A stretch of 37,033 nucleotides of DNA from Conoideocrella luteorostrata (GCA_032433595.1 JASWJB010000375.1:1-37033), one strand, 5' to 3'; shown: positions 20,838 to 31,809, counted from the stretch's first letter. Made by a program: numbers and translations. The notes: a model not told the origin generated them from the sequence alone.

Positions 20838-21248
20838 TCAGTTACAATACAGAACAATCTGCGCTCGTCTCTGAAGATTATTCCATACTTGCTCGCCTCC
20901 CAGCATCACACGGACATCTTTACTACCAGACTCCAACTGCACCTTGAGCACCGGCCGGCTCTTCCCCCGAGAACATGAGGGGAAGTATTGGCCTCGGCAG
21001 AAGGGAAAGACACAATAGACGTGCTCACCCTCACCAGTGGCAAGCGTCTGCACCATGAACGTGTAGCAGCTAAAACAAACACCGCACTCTCCAGCCCATG
21101 ACCCAGCCGCGCATGTACTACTCTGGTTAATAAGGACTGAGCGAGATAAGTTGTCTTTCGGGTATCAAGCGCTGTATTGTATGATGCAGTCGTCTATATA
21201 ATGTACCTGTTTGAGAAACATGCAGTAGCCTGGGAAATAATCCAACAT
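20838..21248 (-). CDS. possible small cysteine-rich protein, 108 aa
   Basis: I do not recognise it. A model with exons 21,248-21,207 and 21,122-20,838 and an 84-nt intron (GTACAT donor, TTAACCAG acceptor) gives 108 aa. It is rich in cysteine in its first two thirds, with STCAAGSWAGECGVCFSCYT followed by VYCVFPFC and FPSC, then a basic/hydrophilic tail. No classical signal peptide is visible. The ATG lies only 14 nt past the aspartic-protease stop on the same strand, so it could instead be 3'-UTR sequence of that gene or part of a decayed one. If only the unspliced ATG at 21,056 is used, the product is 72 aa. Confidence 0.27.
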
Positions 21249-21261
21249 GTATGTACGGAAA

Positions 21262-23010
21262 TTATAAAACATTATATACCGTGGCTAAAGCTCCAATCAC
21301 CACCAACAGTCCGGTCATTGCCGTAGCGGACACACCAGCGTTGTCGCCTGTTGCAGAGCCGGTGGCCGCTGGTACTGTCTGTGTCGTCACCACGCCTGTG
21401 CGGCAGCTCACGTCGAATACCGGACACGATGTTATTGTGTAGACAGTTGTGTAACCTGTAGGGAGGCTGCCCTTAGTACGGGAGGGCTGTCACGGCGTCT
21501 TTGTTAGCGATTGTGGCAATTCTTCTATCAATGTCTACTAGGTAGTAAACAGAGGAGATGATGTGGTAGTTACCTGACTTCCCCCCGTAAAAACAGCATC
21601 GTTCTCTTTGCAGTTGCCAGTGACTGACGGGACAGCGCTCTTTCCGGACGAAACAGCAACGATATCACTCTTGCCACAGTCGGCCGCCTGGGCGATGTGC
21701 ACTTGCTGATTGTCCCAGTCAAAGACAAAGTAACCGGCGCGCAAGACGCTGTCCCCAAGAATTTGCTGATCCGTGGTAAGAACCATGCCGACATAGCATG
21801 TCTTGGATGAGCTACTCAAATTGAGAATGAAGTCCTTGAACGGGACGCGAATTGTCTTGCCTCCAAACCCAAAGTCAACGCTACCTGCTGAGGTCTGCAG
21901 TGAACACGGCACCTGGAAATAGCCTTCGCCGTCATCTTGAGCTCCCAACGCTTGCAGAATAGGCAAGGCCACGGCGGAGTGCATCCTGCTGATGGTTGTG
22001 CCTGAATCAAGCATGACGTTGGCATCAGCCCCGGCAACCTTGAAGTTGGCCGAGGACTTTGTGGTAACGCCGACTGTGCTCATCTCAACTGCCAGACGAT
22101 ACTCTCCTTTGATGCCCCTGACAATTGGTCGCTTCTCGAGGGATCCGATAAACTTGCTCTTGTCTAAACCACCATAAATGACGGCACCGTATTGGTCATT
22201 TGCATGACGCAAGTCAAGGGAGTAGACACGACTTGAGATGACGCCTTCCGAAGCCATAGAGCTTAGTACCAAGCTGTACGGTTCGTTCGAATTGTAACCC
22301 CCCTTCAGATCTGGGGCAAGCCCAAGGATACCCTGGGACTGGCCTTTACTCTGTGACACGACACCAAAGGTCTGGTTGGTGATCTTGGCACCTCCGAGCG
22401 ACAGGGTATCGGCGTAATAAAGAATAGTGGCAGAGGTTTGCGTGGTTCTATCGGATGGATCGCCGTAGTTGAGTTCCTCCTTTCCAAAGGGCCCGTTCGC
22501 ATTTGACGACCGCCGGGGGTCATATTTGCCGAATGCAACACACTGTTCTGCTTGCTGTCGAGACTTTGCGGTCCTACAGTCAGGATTGACCCAAAGTTCA
22601 CTTGAGCCTGTGTCGACCAGAACGGTCACTCGCTGAGAAGGATTGCCGATGTCGACTGCGGAAGACAGCGTTAGCTGCCCGCTTTCTACGTTTGGTTTGG
22701 AATGGAAGAGTTGCGGTTTGGGCTTGACAGTGGAACGCACGATGGCATGCATGTTACTGTCAGCACTGTTGGGCTACTCACCATCTGTGGCGTAGAAGAA
22801 CTCCTTGTTGTAGAGCTTGTCTTCAAACGCTTTGCCGGCCCGTTTCTCGCCAACGGCCACCGGTCGATTAACCGTGCCTACAGGTACGGATAGAAAGCCA
22901 TCTCCTTTCACAGCTTTGGAGAAGCCGCTCAAGAATACTTCTTGGGCCGTGACAGGTGAGTCGGTCGCGAGCAATGCAAGTGCAGTGGCGCTAAGTACTA
23001 TGGACCGCAT
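21262..23010 (-). CDS. GPI-anchored secreted aspartic protease (candidapepsin/yapsin type)
   Basis: Three exons: 23,010-22,782; 22,655-21,574; 21,486-21,262, giving 511 aa. Intron 1 (126 nt) has GTGAGT and a GCTAACG branch; intron 2 (87 nt) has GTAACT and a GCTAACA branch. An N-terminal signal peptide (MRSIVLSATALALLA) and a propeptide with a Kex2-like KR are followed by FFYATDVDIGNPSQ. The two catalytic motifs are VDTGSS (D91) and LDSGTT (D293). Exon 3 supplies a Ser/Thr-rich spacer and a hydrophobic end (GLLVVIGALATVYNVL), the GPI signal. Family role: pepsin-like cleavage of proteins at the cell surface or wall. Without splicing of intron 2 the reading stops at 21,538 and the GPI tail is lost. 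The neighbouring adhesin is also surface-located, but no shared regulation is visible. Confidence 0.9.
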
Positions 23011-26000
23011 GGTGCCCGAGAGTGCCCTGAGAGTGTCGACAACAATGAGAAGGCTTGAGTCGGGCCCATGCAGCTGCGCAACCGCCGGTGCGAAGGGGTG
23101 GAAGAGGATGATAGCTAATAGGGCAACCACAAAACGAGTGAGACAGCCCGGCTCTGTTGTACGTCGTCAGCGAGGAAGGAATAACCGAGTCGGAACGGGA
23201 GGCGAAGGAAGGACCGCAAATAAAGCGCTCAACTCTCTACGACATACGGAGTACAACAGGCGTGTACATACGGAGCAGAATAATGAAGACAGACAGATAA
23301 ACAGTCAGACTCGCAACAGCATATAATGCTCAAAATCTTCGTCCGAAGTACCAAATCAAGAAAAAGCATTGGGCTGGCTGGCTGGGGGTAGCAGTCTATT
23401 TGTCCCGGGGAGCTGCAGCTTCCCACAATACATCCGTACCGCGCATGCATGGGACAGTCAGCCACCAGCTACCAGCAGCGGGCTGTGCTGATTGATGTCT
23501 CATTTTCCGTTTAGCGCTCGGGAGCGTCGAACAAAGCATCCAGGTGTGACGCCACTCGACAAGGTTCCTGGGCCGGACTCTCAGCGAACCGGAGAAGTCG
23601 GGGCTAGAAAGACTGCTTACTGGCTGACGATAGCAGTAAACTTCTCTATCACACTACTAGTACTGGTACGGAGTACTCCGTACAGCGTCGCTGTTCTCAA
23701 GCACGCACAATCCACGCAGGGTTGCACAACATTATAATTGAGATAGTGGCTTAGCCGTTAGTGAGATCCGCTCGCCACAGTCTCATTGCCCGTTTGCCTG
23801 TCTTGTTCACGTCGTTTGGTTGTCTCTCCAATTTTTCAGACAGAGGTAACCGCGGTCACTAGCAGCTCCCTAATCGGGTGAAGTTGATGATGTAAAGAGC
23901 ATCTCTGTTGGGTTGCAATGGATACCGGGACGCCGCAGTCGTGGCGGCTGCCTCTACGGTCCAAGCGGGCTGGAGCAGCAAGAGTGGCAAGTTGTGATGG
24001 AAGGATGGATCGAGAGACGGAGGGGAGGACAAGTGATTTGCGGCTTGGATGTCCCACAAGGGCAGCCGCATAAGTAGAGTGGCGGACAAACGCATAGGTA
24101 TTGGACTAACTAATAGTTTAGTTCGTTAGTTAAGTAGTAAGTCGTCTGGAAGAGCGTCAAGCCAAGGAGACAAGGACGCTAAAAGGTTCCGTCAAATCAA
24201 ACCATGCTCCACTCATCGTGCCCCGCTGCCCCTGGTCAACTCGCGTCCCAGAAATGGCTCTTCCAAGAAATCTTGCGCCGTCCCCAGCCAAGTGTACCAA
24301 GCCAATTGGCTGCCTGCCGAATTATGGTCAAAACACCACACGACAGTCAGCCAAGGCGGCCTCGGAGACCATTAATTGTACAATTCAAATCTGATCCGAA
24401 TTAACCGTGAGTGTACTCCGTACGGAAGGTCGGACACACCCCCGGCCGGCAGTAAACACGCAACATTCAGCTTTTCTGCCGGTGTATCAAGCAAAATATT
24501 GACTCGTGGTCGATTACTATTTGCCAGCTCAATTTACTTTTGGAGCCCCTTTGCTCCGGACCCTTATCGCCTTCGTTGGTCTTGTTTTTTGCAACTCTCT
24601 AGCTGCAGAATCATGGAGCCATTCACATTCCTGCACGGAGTACCCTGTAGACGGAGCAGGTTTTCAATGTGAAGCAGCAGATGTACTCCGTACAATAACT
24701 ACTGACAGGTACGGAGTATTCTGGGTTACGCGGCGTTTGAGGTCAGATGCCGACCAAACGGACCAGTTCATCCATGCGATGCAACTCTCGAAATCACATC
24801 TCCGTGCTGCCGGCGCCTGCTCCGCCAGACGATTTGTTTTCAAGGGCTTCGGGTAAGAATTGAGGTTGCAAATATACGGAGTACCTAACCTAGCTCTGCT
24901 CAATACGGCCAGTAAGGCCAGACCTCGGAGTGGCCTTACCGCAATCCCGTGAAGATGCTAAACCGCACGGTGGACGGGTCTTTCCGCTAGCAAAATGTGT
25001 TTAACTGTTGGCTGATGTTTACTCCTTGTTTGGACGCTGCATTGTACGGAGTAGCCTGGGTAGGGAAGACAGACCAACAACCCCCGTTGCTTGGGAAGCG
25101 TTCTCCACGACGAGGCTTGGCGTCGAGTCTTATTTCCTCAAGTCTAATAATAACCGTCGATTTGGTGGGACTGCTATTCCCGTTTCACCAGAACCCGGGG
25201 GAAACGACTTCTGATTGAGACCATATCTGAAAGCTATGGGAGCCATGAAGTTACGTGGCTACTATGCAGGCTATGGCAGCTATGATCCATGGCTGAACAT
25301 GGCAGGCCTCATTCCATATGATGGATGACGTACGGAGTCCTCCGCAGAGTACGGGCATTGATTGAGAGGACCGGGCTCCACCTCATCAAACGTGAGTTTG
25401 CCAGAAGAGCGCGTTGAGCCTCCACACCGGTCAGATCGGGGCGGACAAGCAACCGGAACCGTTTATCATTCTTGATGCATTGTCGGCTTTGGGAAACATG
25501 CCGCCTAAGAATGGGAATGCGTCAGCAGCAGCGGCATCGGCAGGGCCACACGACAACCTATCCTTCATCACATCAAAATTGTGTACAACCAGCCCGGTGT
25601 ATGGTATCCAAGAAAACATCGCGGCTTGTGCACCCGGAGTTTCCGTGTTCACGGTCGACTAGACTCGAAGAACCTTGCAGGTAAGTGTCTATCGTGAGAT
25701 TGTGAGGCGCGAAATCGCCTCAGATTGCGCTTGATTCCTTGATAAACTTGGGCGGCCTACCCCGTCCACCAACCAACGTACCAGTTCTCGAGTTTTGCAA
25801 CCGACGGCCGCCTGCTCGACGACGGCCCCGAAATTTCAAGGAGCCTGTAGATGGTCTTCTGCTGTTGTCATTGGCTGCGGGATAATAGCCCGTCCGCATC
25901 TACGGAGTACATATGTACGTGAATGCCGCTCGACACAGCGCCCGCTAGGTGCAACCGCCTAGCTGGTTGACCCTTGTATTTTCTCACCGATGTCTCACAA

Positions 26001-26670
26001 TCGTACAAATGACCCGCATCACCAACCATCCATCCTCTGGGAAGCGTGTTTCCGGTACCTGTTTGTCTGCTTAGCACATTAGTACACTTTGGCAGCGTCG
26101 GCGGCGGTTGTGGTTGCTGGCGCTGATCCGTCATCGGCTTCGGTGATCCCAAAGTCGTCCGTCTGTAAGATTTGTGGTGTCCATCCAGCTGTTCGCTGTG
26201 CAAGGGTCGTCATGGTCATGCTACACGTTCCCCGTCCTGGCGGTGCGCCACGTTCAGATCGCTTTTCGGGACTTGCCAGCTAAAATAATTATGGGCTGCC
26301 TGACGGCATTCGATAATTAGTTGGAGCAGGCTAAAACTCCTGTCTGCCGTGTTTGGCTTGATGCAGCAGCCTGAGCTTTGGCTGGTAACTGGTTACTTTG
26401 ATGCTCTTCTCTGTTCGGGGCGCCGCCGTGTGCGAATTTGTTGCCACACCGGTCTGAAGCACTGGAAACCATTGATGAGCGGTGACTCGCCAACCTGTTT
26501 CGTCTTGATTCAAATGTTAGTTATGGATTTACCAAAATGTGCTCCCCCATGCGAGGTGCCAGTGTGGCCTCGCACATAGCCTTGTTGCACGACTTACCAC
26601 TCATTTCCTGGCGAGAGGGCCAAGTACGCAGTCATCAACAGATTGGTGGTTCTGTGACCAGTTTTGTAGA
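23011..26670. other. 3.6-kb gene-poor intergenic region
   Basis: No gene could be supported on either strand. It carries ten places with the TACGGAGT motif, including one perfect palindrome (23,245; 23,667/23,675; 24,415; 24,685; 24,710; 24,875; 25,045; 25,331; 25,901). It must contain the promoters of the protease (left) and of the 27,164 gene (right). Confidence 0.55.
23666..23683. repeat. 18-bp perfect palindrome of the TACGGAGT motif
   Basis: GTACGGAGTACTCCGTAC: two head-to-head copies of the motif, identical to its reverse complement. It could bind a dimeric protein or form a small hairpin. Confidence 0.85.
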
Positions 26671-26678
26671 TATATAAA
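26671..26678 (+). promoter_or_regulatory. TATA box for the 27,164 gene
   Basis: TATATAAA followed by a CT-rich tract. I found no ATG between this region and 27,164, so it fits a long leader of about 460 nt, which may contain an intron (GTACGT at about 26,962). Confidence 0.5.
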
Positions 26679-27163
26679 CCCTTTCTCCTCGCTCGGTTTC
26701 GCAGCCGGCCAGCGTTCAACCCAGCGATAACGGGAAAAAAGACCAGAGACATTTAAATACCAACTTGCCGGTCGAATCTCGCCACATTCCACCACTCTCA
26801 CTTTCAGCTGAAAAAAGTCTTAATACGCTGTGTAACACCACCAATCATTCACCCGGGCCTTTGTCCCTTGGCAGACATCACCCACAGCAAAGTCTTATAC
26901 GTCTCGCACTGCATATCTGCAGAAACCAACAGGCACCTCTGACCCAATTTGGGATCTATTCAGGTACGTACGATATTCACCCCGCTGCTGACTGCTGCCA
27001 CCATCCATCATCCATCAAGCATTGCCTTAGTTCAATCTCTTCTCATAGTACTCCATACAAACAATCAACACGTTCAGGCGACTCCCAGGCGACTCCTTTT
27101 AGTGAGTGTTCCGCACAGAGTGCTTCATCCCTCTCGTTGATACAATCAACACAGCCAGCAACA

Positions 27164-28258
27164 ATGGTGTTCGGCAGAGAGGGTAATAGAGAGCTTCTGC
27201 AGTCCTTGAAGTAAGTTCCTCCCCCCTCCCTCCCCCCCGTGGTTGGATTGATTGTCCATGTTTCGAGCTAATCTAACTGGTCTGCCTGAAGAGATAAAGT
27301 TCAACGGGACAAAGATGCAGGCGAATACGTCCCGCCACATTTCGACAGCATCCTTCAGACGCTGGATAATATGGCGGCAGACATTGACCATCCAAGGTCT
27401 CGACCTCAGACGCCAATGCCCGTCATCCCCGCCGATCATAGTCCAGGTCGCAAAGAATACGAGGTGATGGGAGCATACAATTCGTTGTTGAAGGCTGGGG
27501 GGCGCCCGATTTGCCCACTTGGGGACACCGCTTCTATATCTGCACACCCTGGAAGACATCGAGATATCCTCTCGCCATGGGTTGACAGCCCTGTCGATGG
27601 ACGTGTACTGGACTGGAAAGACATATATCAACAACAGCTTGCAAACTGGCAGCGGTTCAAAGCCTGGCAACGAAAAGGCCGAGGGCCCAAGACCTTCCCC
27701 AGCGCTACTGTTATTGATGAAGGCTTCGAGTCTTCTACATCTGGCAGCGACAGCAATTCGATATCCACGTTTGATGCCCATGTGGAGGCAACTATACAAC
27801 GTTTGGCTCGCCACGGATTTACCAAGCTCCCGGACTTGAAACTGGATTCATCTCGACAGGATGAGTGGACATGCTGGGTAGAATACCTGAGCTTCGAGTA
27901 CTATTGCTTCGAACGCTATGCCACCTACTACGCCAGGGAACGGGCGCAAGAGAACGGCCAAAATGGCGGCTTCAATTCCTGGGCGAAAAAGCATCACAAC
28001 CCCGCCTATCACAATATCATTATCAAATGGGCTCTCTTGCAAGAGGCTGAAATTGCAGCCAGGGCACACGCCGACTCGCCAGCTACGGAACGGTCGCCCG
28101 CGTCTGAATATCCACGCCAGAAACGACTCAGAGATGGTTCACTGCGCGAAGCAGTCCCAATTTCGCAGCAAGCTGATCAAATTGATACTCTCCGTACCGA
28201 AACTGTTCAATTGAAAGATCAATCGCATGCCAATGATGGCAACGCCATGCCCACGTGA
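27164..28258 (+). CDS. conserved-looking fungal protein of unknown function, 337 aa
   Basis: I do not recognise the family. Exon 1 is 27,164-27,210 and exon 2 is 27,292-28,258. The 81-nt intron has a consensus GTAAGT donor, a CTAAC branch and a GAAG acceptor. The product opens MVFGREGNRELLQSLK, then continues DKVQRDKDAGEYVPPHFDSI. The centre is rich in Trp and Tyr (WTCWVEYLSFEYYCFERYA, then WAKKHHNPAYHNIIIKWALL), suggesting a folded helical domain. The N-terminal third is Pro/Ser-rich, and the C-terminus is polar and probably disordered with a basic RQKRLRDGS patch. No signal peptide or membrane span. The ATG is the first after the TATA box. The open frame runs upstream without an ATG, so no longer start exists. 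Confidence 0.72.
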
Positions 28259-28982
28259 GAAGGTTGTTAGCCCTGGAGGCGGCAATCTGAGCAAAAGTGT
28301 TTTATTTTGGCTACTTTCATTTCCCAGATTTCTTTCCGAGTTAGTCATCGAGACGGTAGATGGAGGACGATTGCCCCGGATTTACGGAGTTTTTTTTTAA
28401 GTGTTTTTTAAACTTCTTCAGGCGTCCGTGCACCGCGCGGACCCAGAAACAACCACTCATCACAATTACGAAGTCATGAGATGTATTCTTATTATCGCGG
28501 CGTAATTGGTTTCTTTGCAGTTTCTTTTCGGTTTAATTTTTTGGTCTTCTTCTTTTCTTCTCTTTTCTTTGTGCCCGACAAAACTCTACTGATTTTGTGG
28601 TTATAGAAAGGACCAGAAAAAGAAGGACAAAAAAGAGACACTACCAGAGTATGTTAGTGTTTCGATAGGCCCTAGATACCTCCAGTTCCAATCACAGAGT
28701 AGATAGAGCAGTGCTACGATGATGTTATATAGTAGGGAGGTATCTAGCGAAAAAGAGAAGCGCTTGGTCACCAAAATACGTCGACGCCGTCGTTTGCACT
28801 GAGCGATATGATGTCGGTTTTGCTCTAGCATTACATACAGACTGGGAAATACGGCGACGCCCACGCCCACGTCAGCTGTCCAGTCTGCGTAGCTTCCCGA
28901 CGCCTAAGGTATCAACTATTCTAGCATCGTGGCCCAATTTCCGCTGTGTTCAATCCGCTCAAACCATTTTCCCTCATTTGAA
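28259..28982. other. intergenic, T-rich
   Basis: T-rich tracts follow the 27,164 gene and may belong to its 3' UTR. A TACGGAGT motif lies at 28,383. A minus-strand 89-codon frame at 28,601-28,870 has hydrophobic stretches but no other support. Confidence 0.5.
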
Positions 28983-29063
28983 ATGGCATTCTCGCCAAAA
29001 CTCTACCCCTTGCAGCACCCCGTGCCACTCACAAGGTTCCCCGTCCTGTCTCCCCCCCAATGA
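28983..29063 (+). promoter_or_regulatory. uORF overlapping the deiminase start (ATGA)
   Basis: An ATG at 28,983 opens 26 codons (MAFSPKLYPLQHPV...) and stops at TGA 29,061-29,063. That stop overlaps the deiminase ATG at 29,060 as ATGA. The overlap is preceded by a run of seven C. Either translation of the deiminase depends on reinitiation after the uORF, or a single-base indel in the C run has separated an N-terminal extension. Confidence 0.5.
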
Positions 29064-30211
29064 CTCTCAATCGCCTCACTGCGCTGTCCCGCCCAGCAGA
29101 ATGGGCAAGACACGCCCGCACGATCCTCGCCTGGCCTGCAACCAAAAGCCTCTCCTGCCAGCCCGATGGCAGCGGCACTCTAGACCGTGCCACCGACGAA
29201 GTAAGCTCCATAGCCGAAGCATTCGCTCGTTTTGAGCCTGTCACGCTGCTAGTCAGTAGGGAACGACTGAGGCTGGCCCAGAGAAGATTCGCCACGCCAA
29301 CGTCAACGTCAAAGCAGGCTCATGAGATACGAATTCACCCCATAGAAGAGGGTGACCAGCTAGACCTATGGATGAGGGACATCGCACCTACTTTCACGTT
29401 GGGGAGGCGCGGGCCGGAGCCCGGCCTGCACACCAAGCGGGATGCGGTGCTGCATGGCGTGTCTTTCAATTTCAATGGCTGGGGTAACAAATTCCATACG
29501 GAGACCTGCGCGGGCCTGGCGAGAAGGTACCTGCGCGAACATCATATCGAGCACGTATCATGCTCGATTGTAGCTGAGGGCGGCGCACTCGAAGTAGACG
29601 GCCGGGGGACCCTCATGGCCAGCGAAAGCTCCCTCGTCAACGAGAACAGAAACCCAGGCAAATCGCGGGACCAGATCGAGCAGGAGCTGTCGCGCACGCT
29701 GGGCATCACAAAATTTATCTGGATACCGGGACTAAAGGGGCGTGACACTACGGATTTCCACATCGACGCATACGCGAGGTTCGTTCGCCCCGGGGTGGTG
29801 CTGGTGTCGGGATCTGCCGAGCAGGGCGGCGACTGGGGGAAAGCGTATGATGAGGCTCGCGGTATTTTAGAGCGCGCCACAGACGCAGAGGGTAGGAAGC
29901 TGCGCATCTTGGAGATCCCCGAGCCGATGGCGGAGGAGGTTGTCACCGACGAGGAGACGCTGAGGCTTGTTCGGGAGGAGCGCGGGTACAGGCCTGTGCA
30001 CAGCTATGTGAATTTTCTGATTGTGAACGGAGGTGTGATTCTGCCGCAGTTCGGGGTTGACGAGGCTGACAGGAAGGCGAGGGAGGTTGTGGCGGAGGCG
30101 TTTGGGCATGAGAGGGTCGTGGTGCCGGTTATGATTGACGAGTTGCCACTGCTGGGGGGTGGGATTCACTGCTCGACGCAGGAGGTGCCGTATGTAGAAG
30201 AAGAGGGATAG
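29060..30211 (+). CDS. agmatine deiminase / peptidyl-arginine deiminase (PPAD) family
   Basis: Single exon, 383 aa. It matches the guanidine-deiminase (Porphyromonas-type PAD) family along its length: RPAEWARHARTILAWPA near the N-terminus, WMRD with D107, EGG (173-175), DTTDFHIDAYARF with the catalytic His (H234), and GGGIHCSTQEVP near the end with the nucleophilic Cys (C371). Family reaction: hydrolysis of a guanidinium group to a ureido group with release of ammonia, for agmatine giving N-carbamoylputrescine. No signal peptide, so probably cytosolic. Substrate choice between agmatine and related guanidines is not decided by these motifs. The lack of introns and the mainly bacterial spread of the family make ancient transfer possible. 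The ATG overlaps the stop of a uORF. Confidence 0.87.
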   Translation: MTLNRLTALSRPAEWARHARTILAWPATKSLSCQPDGSGTLDRATDEVSSIAEAFARFEPVTLLVSRERLRLAQRRFATPTSTSKQAHEIRIHPIEEGDQLDLWMRDIAPTFTLGRRGPEPGLHTKRDAVLHGVSFNFNGWGNKFHTETCAGLARRYLREHHIEHVSCSIVAEGGALEVDGRGTLMASESSLVNENRNPGKSRDQIEQELSRTLGITKFIWIPGLKGRDTTDFHIDAYARFVRPGVVLVSGSAEQGGDWGKAYDEARGILERATDAEGRKLRILEIPEPMAEEVVTDEETLRLVREERGYRPVHSYVNFLIVNGGVILPQFGVDEADRKAREVVAEAFGHERVVVPVMIDELPLLGGGIHCSTQEVPYVEEEG

Positions 30212-30220
30212 ATAGTCTTG

Positions 30221-30276
30221 TGAGGATGAGGCTGTGAGGATGAGGCTGTGGGGATGAGGCTGGGGGGATACGGCTG
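30221..30276 (+). repeat. 14-bp tandem repeat, about 4 units
   Basis: Two identical TGAGGATGAGGCTG units (30,221 and 30,235), then TGGGGATGAGGCTG (30,249) and a more diverged unit (30,263). It lies just past the deiminase stop, presumably in its 3' UTR. Confidence 0.85.
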
Positions 30277-30558
30277 GAAGGTGAAGACCGTCTGGGACGT
30301 ACTTAATTTGAACATGAGACTGGTTGTGCGTAATTTGCGTGTGATTAAACTTCAGGAGTGGTGATTACAGTAACTAAAGAGCAGTGTTTCAAGTAACTAA
30401 ACTGTTTTGACACGGTTGAGGCAATGTGCTGCGAAAACGCGTTGTCCAATGGGAAATCAAGTAGATCAAATCCCCAGGTGCCATCCCAATCTCAATATGG
30501 CTTCTGGAGCCCCCCCATCTGGATGCCACCCAAGGTAGTAATGCATCTGATCCAAAGT

Positions 30559-31809
30559 CTAAACCTCCTGGGTAGTCGTCGGCTTTTCGAAGGGTGCAGG
30601 ACGCATCCCACGAGCTTCAGGGTCCCATAAAAGGCCATTTAGTGCCCAATCCGTCAAGCAATCCTTTGCTGTTGGATTCTCTAAACCCCGGAGCCTTTCT
30701 GAAATCTTTGTTTCAGCAAGTAACAGCTGCATATCCTCGTCGGGATCCAGTGTAGACCAGCTCTCCCTGAATTTCTCAAACTGAGGTTGAAACTCCAAGT
30801 CATCTGCCAGAACTAATGTGAACTTTTGAGGCCGGACAAAGGGCTTTGAAAGACGCTCTCTCCTGCTCTTCACACTCGCTACCGCATCAAACCACCTTCG
30901 CTTGATATCAAAATACGACCAATCAACGCCCATATTTGTGAAACTGGCCATCTCAAGGAAGGGTAATCTCGCCATCATTCCCCATATGTAATCACCTGGG
31001 TGTTGCTGACAATTGTAAGCCCATATCGATATTCGGCGCAGTCGTGGCCAGCACGCATGCCATGCCCGACCTAAATGATCATGTTGAAACCCATCTTGAA
31101 TGATGCAGACTTCTTCAAGGTTAGGAAGAGCCTTGAAGCCCGTCCATACAGCTCGGAAAGCTTCTTCAGCATCTTCGAGTGGTAATGTGGCCTGAAAAGG
31201 CAGTTCATACACCAGATAACGAAGGGATGGAGCCACGGTGAGCAGTTTATCTTTAATAGCACAAGCTGTTGGCAGCTCATTAGGTTCAATCCTAACAATA
31301 TCACAGGAGATGATGGTGGTCACTCTGCTGCTGCCATTAGCGTCGTTGTCGCTGACATAGCCATCGCTGCGGGTGCCATCGTCGCTGTCTGGCTCTCGAA
31401 GGTCTCTAAAAAGAATATTCTGGTCATGTTCATCCTTACATGCCCTTCCGGGATCGCGATAGTGGAACAGATTTAAGTAAAGGTTTGAGACGGACGACAG
31501 ATTAGAGAAAAGACTCTCAAGCCCAACTGTTGTTTTTGTTTGTTGCTTGTCCCTTTTTATATATTCAGCGAGCTCCATAGCTTTGATGTCTGAGTTAATG
31601 CACATGCAGTGTTGGTGGAATAGTCCAACGGCGGCAGAATTTATGGCCTTGCATACGAGCCGTGCTGAGAGAAGTGTCTTAGTGATTGGATCGGAGGGAT
31701 ATAGAATAACATTACGTCTGCTGGGGCGTAGAGACTCAACAATCATCAAGATGATCTCTTTTGGTAGAAGAGTCTTCATTTTTTGACAACCGGCACCGCC
31801 AGGCTCCAT
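30559..31809 (-). CDS. F-box-like protein, 416 aa
   Basis: Single exon. The start is the ATG at 31,809; an in-frame ATG at 31,779 (MKTLLPKEI) is also possible. An N-terminal F-box-like segment is visible (LPKEIILMIVESL and later LLSARLVCKAINSAAVGLFH, about residues 14-66). The remainder has no repeats I can name, though spaced phrases (LPNLEEVCIIQDGF, WPRLRRISIWAYN, LPFLEMASFTNMG) suggest irregular leucine-rich segments as in many fungal F-box proteins. Family role: substrate adaptor of SCF ubiquitin ligases through Skp1 binding. The target is unknown. No signal peptide or membrane span. It ends about 350 nt past the deiminase, convergent with it, and is divergent from the D-amino-acid oxidase. 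Confidence 0.68.
   Translation of the reverse strand: MEPGGAGCQKMKTLLPKEIILMIVESLRPSRRNVILYPSDPITKTLLSARLVCKAINSAAVGLFHQHCMCINSDIKAMELAEYIKRDKQQTKTTVGLESLFSNLSSVSNLYLNLFHYRDPGRACKDEHDQNILFRDLREPDSDDGTRSDGYVSDNDANGSSRVTTIISCDIVRIEPNELPTACAIKDKLLTVAPSLRYLVYELPFQATLPLEDAEEAFRAVWTGFKALPNLEEVCIIQDGFQHDHLGRAWHACWPRLRRISIWAYNCQQHPGDYIWGMMARLPFLEMASFTNMGVDWSYFDIKRRWFDAVASVKSRRERLSKPFVRPQKFTLVLADDLEFQPQFEKFRESWSTLDPDEDMQLLLAETKISERLRGLENPTAKDCLTDWALNGLLWDPEARGMRPAPFEKPTTTQEV

Noticed and set aside
22656..22752. Start of the aspartic protease at the ATG 22,752
   Set aside because: That stretch is intron; splicing restores FFYATDVDIGNPSQ and a signal peptide from 23,010.
26765..27163. In-frame upstream extension of the 27,164 protein
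   Set aside because: No ATG was found in the extension and it lies in the leader after a TATA box.
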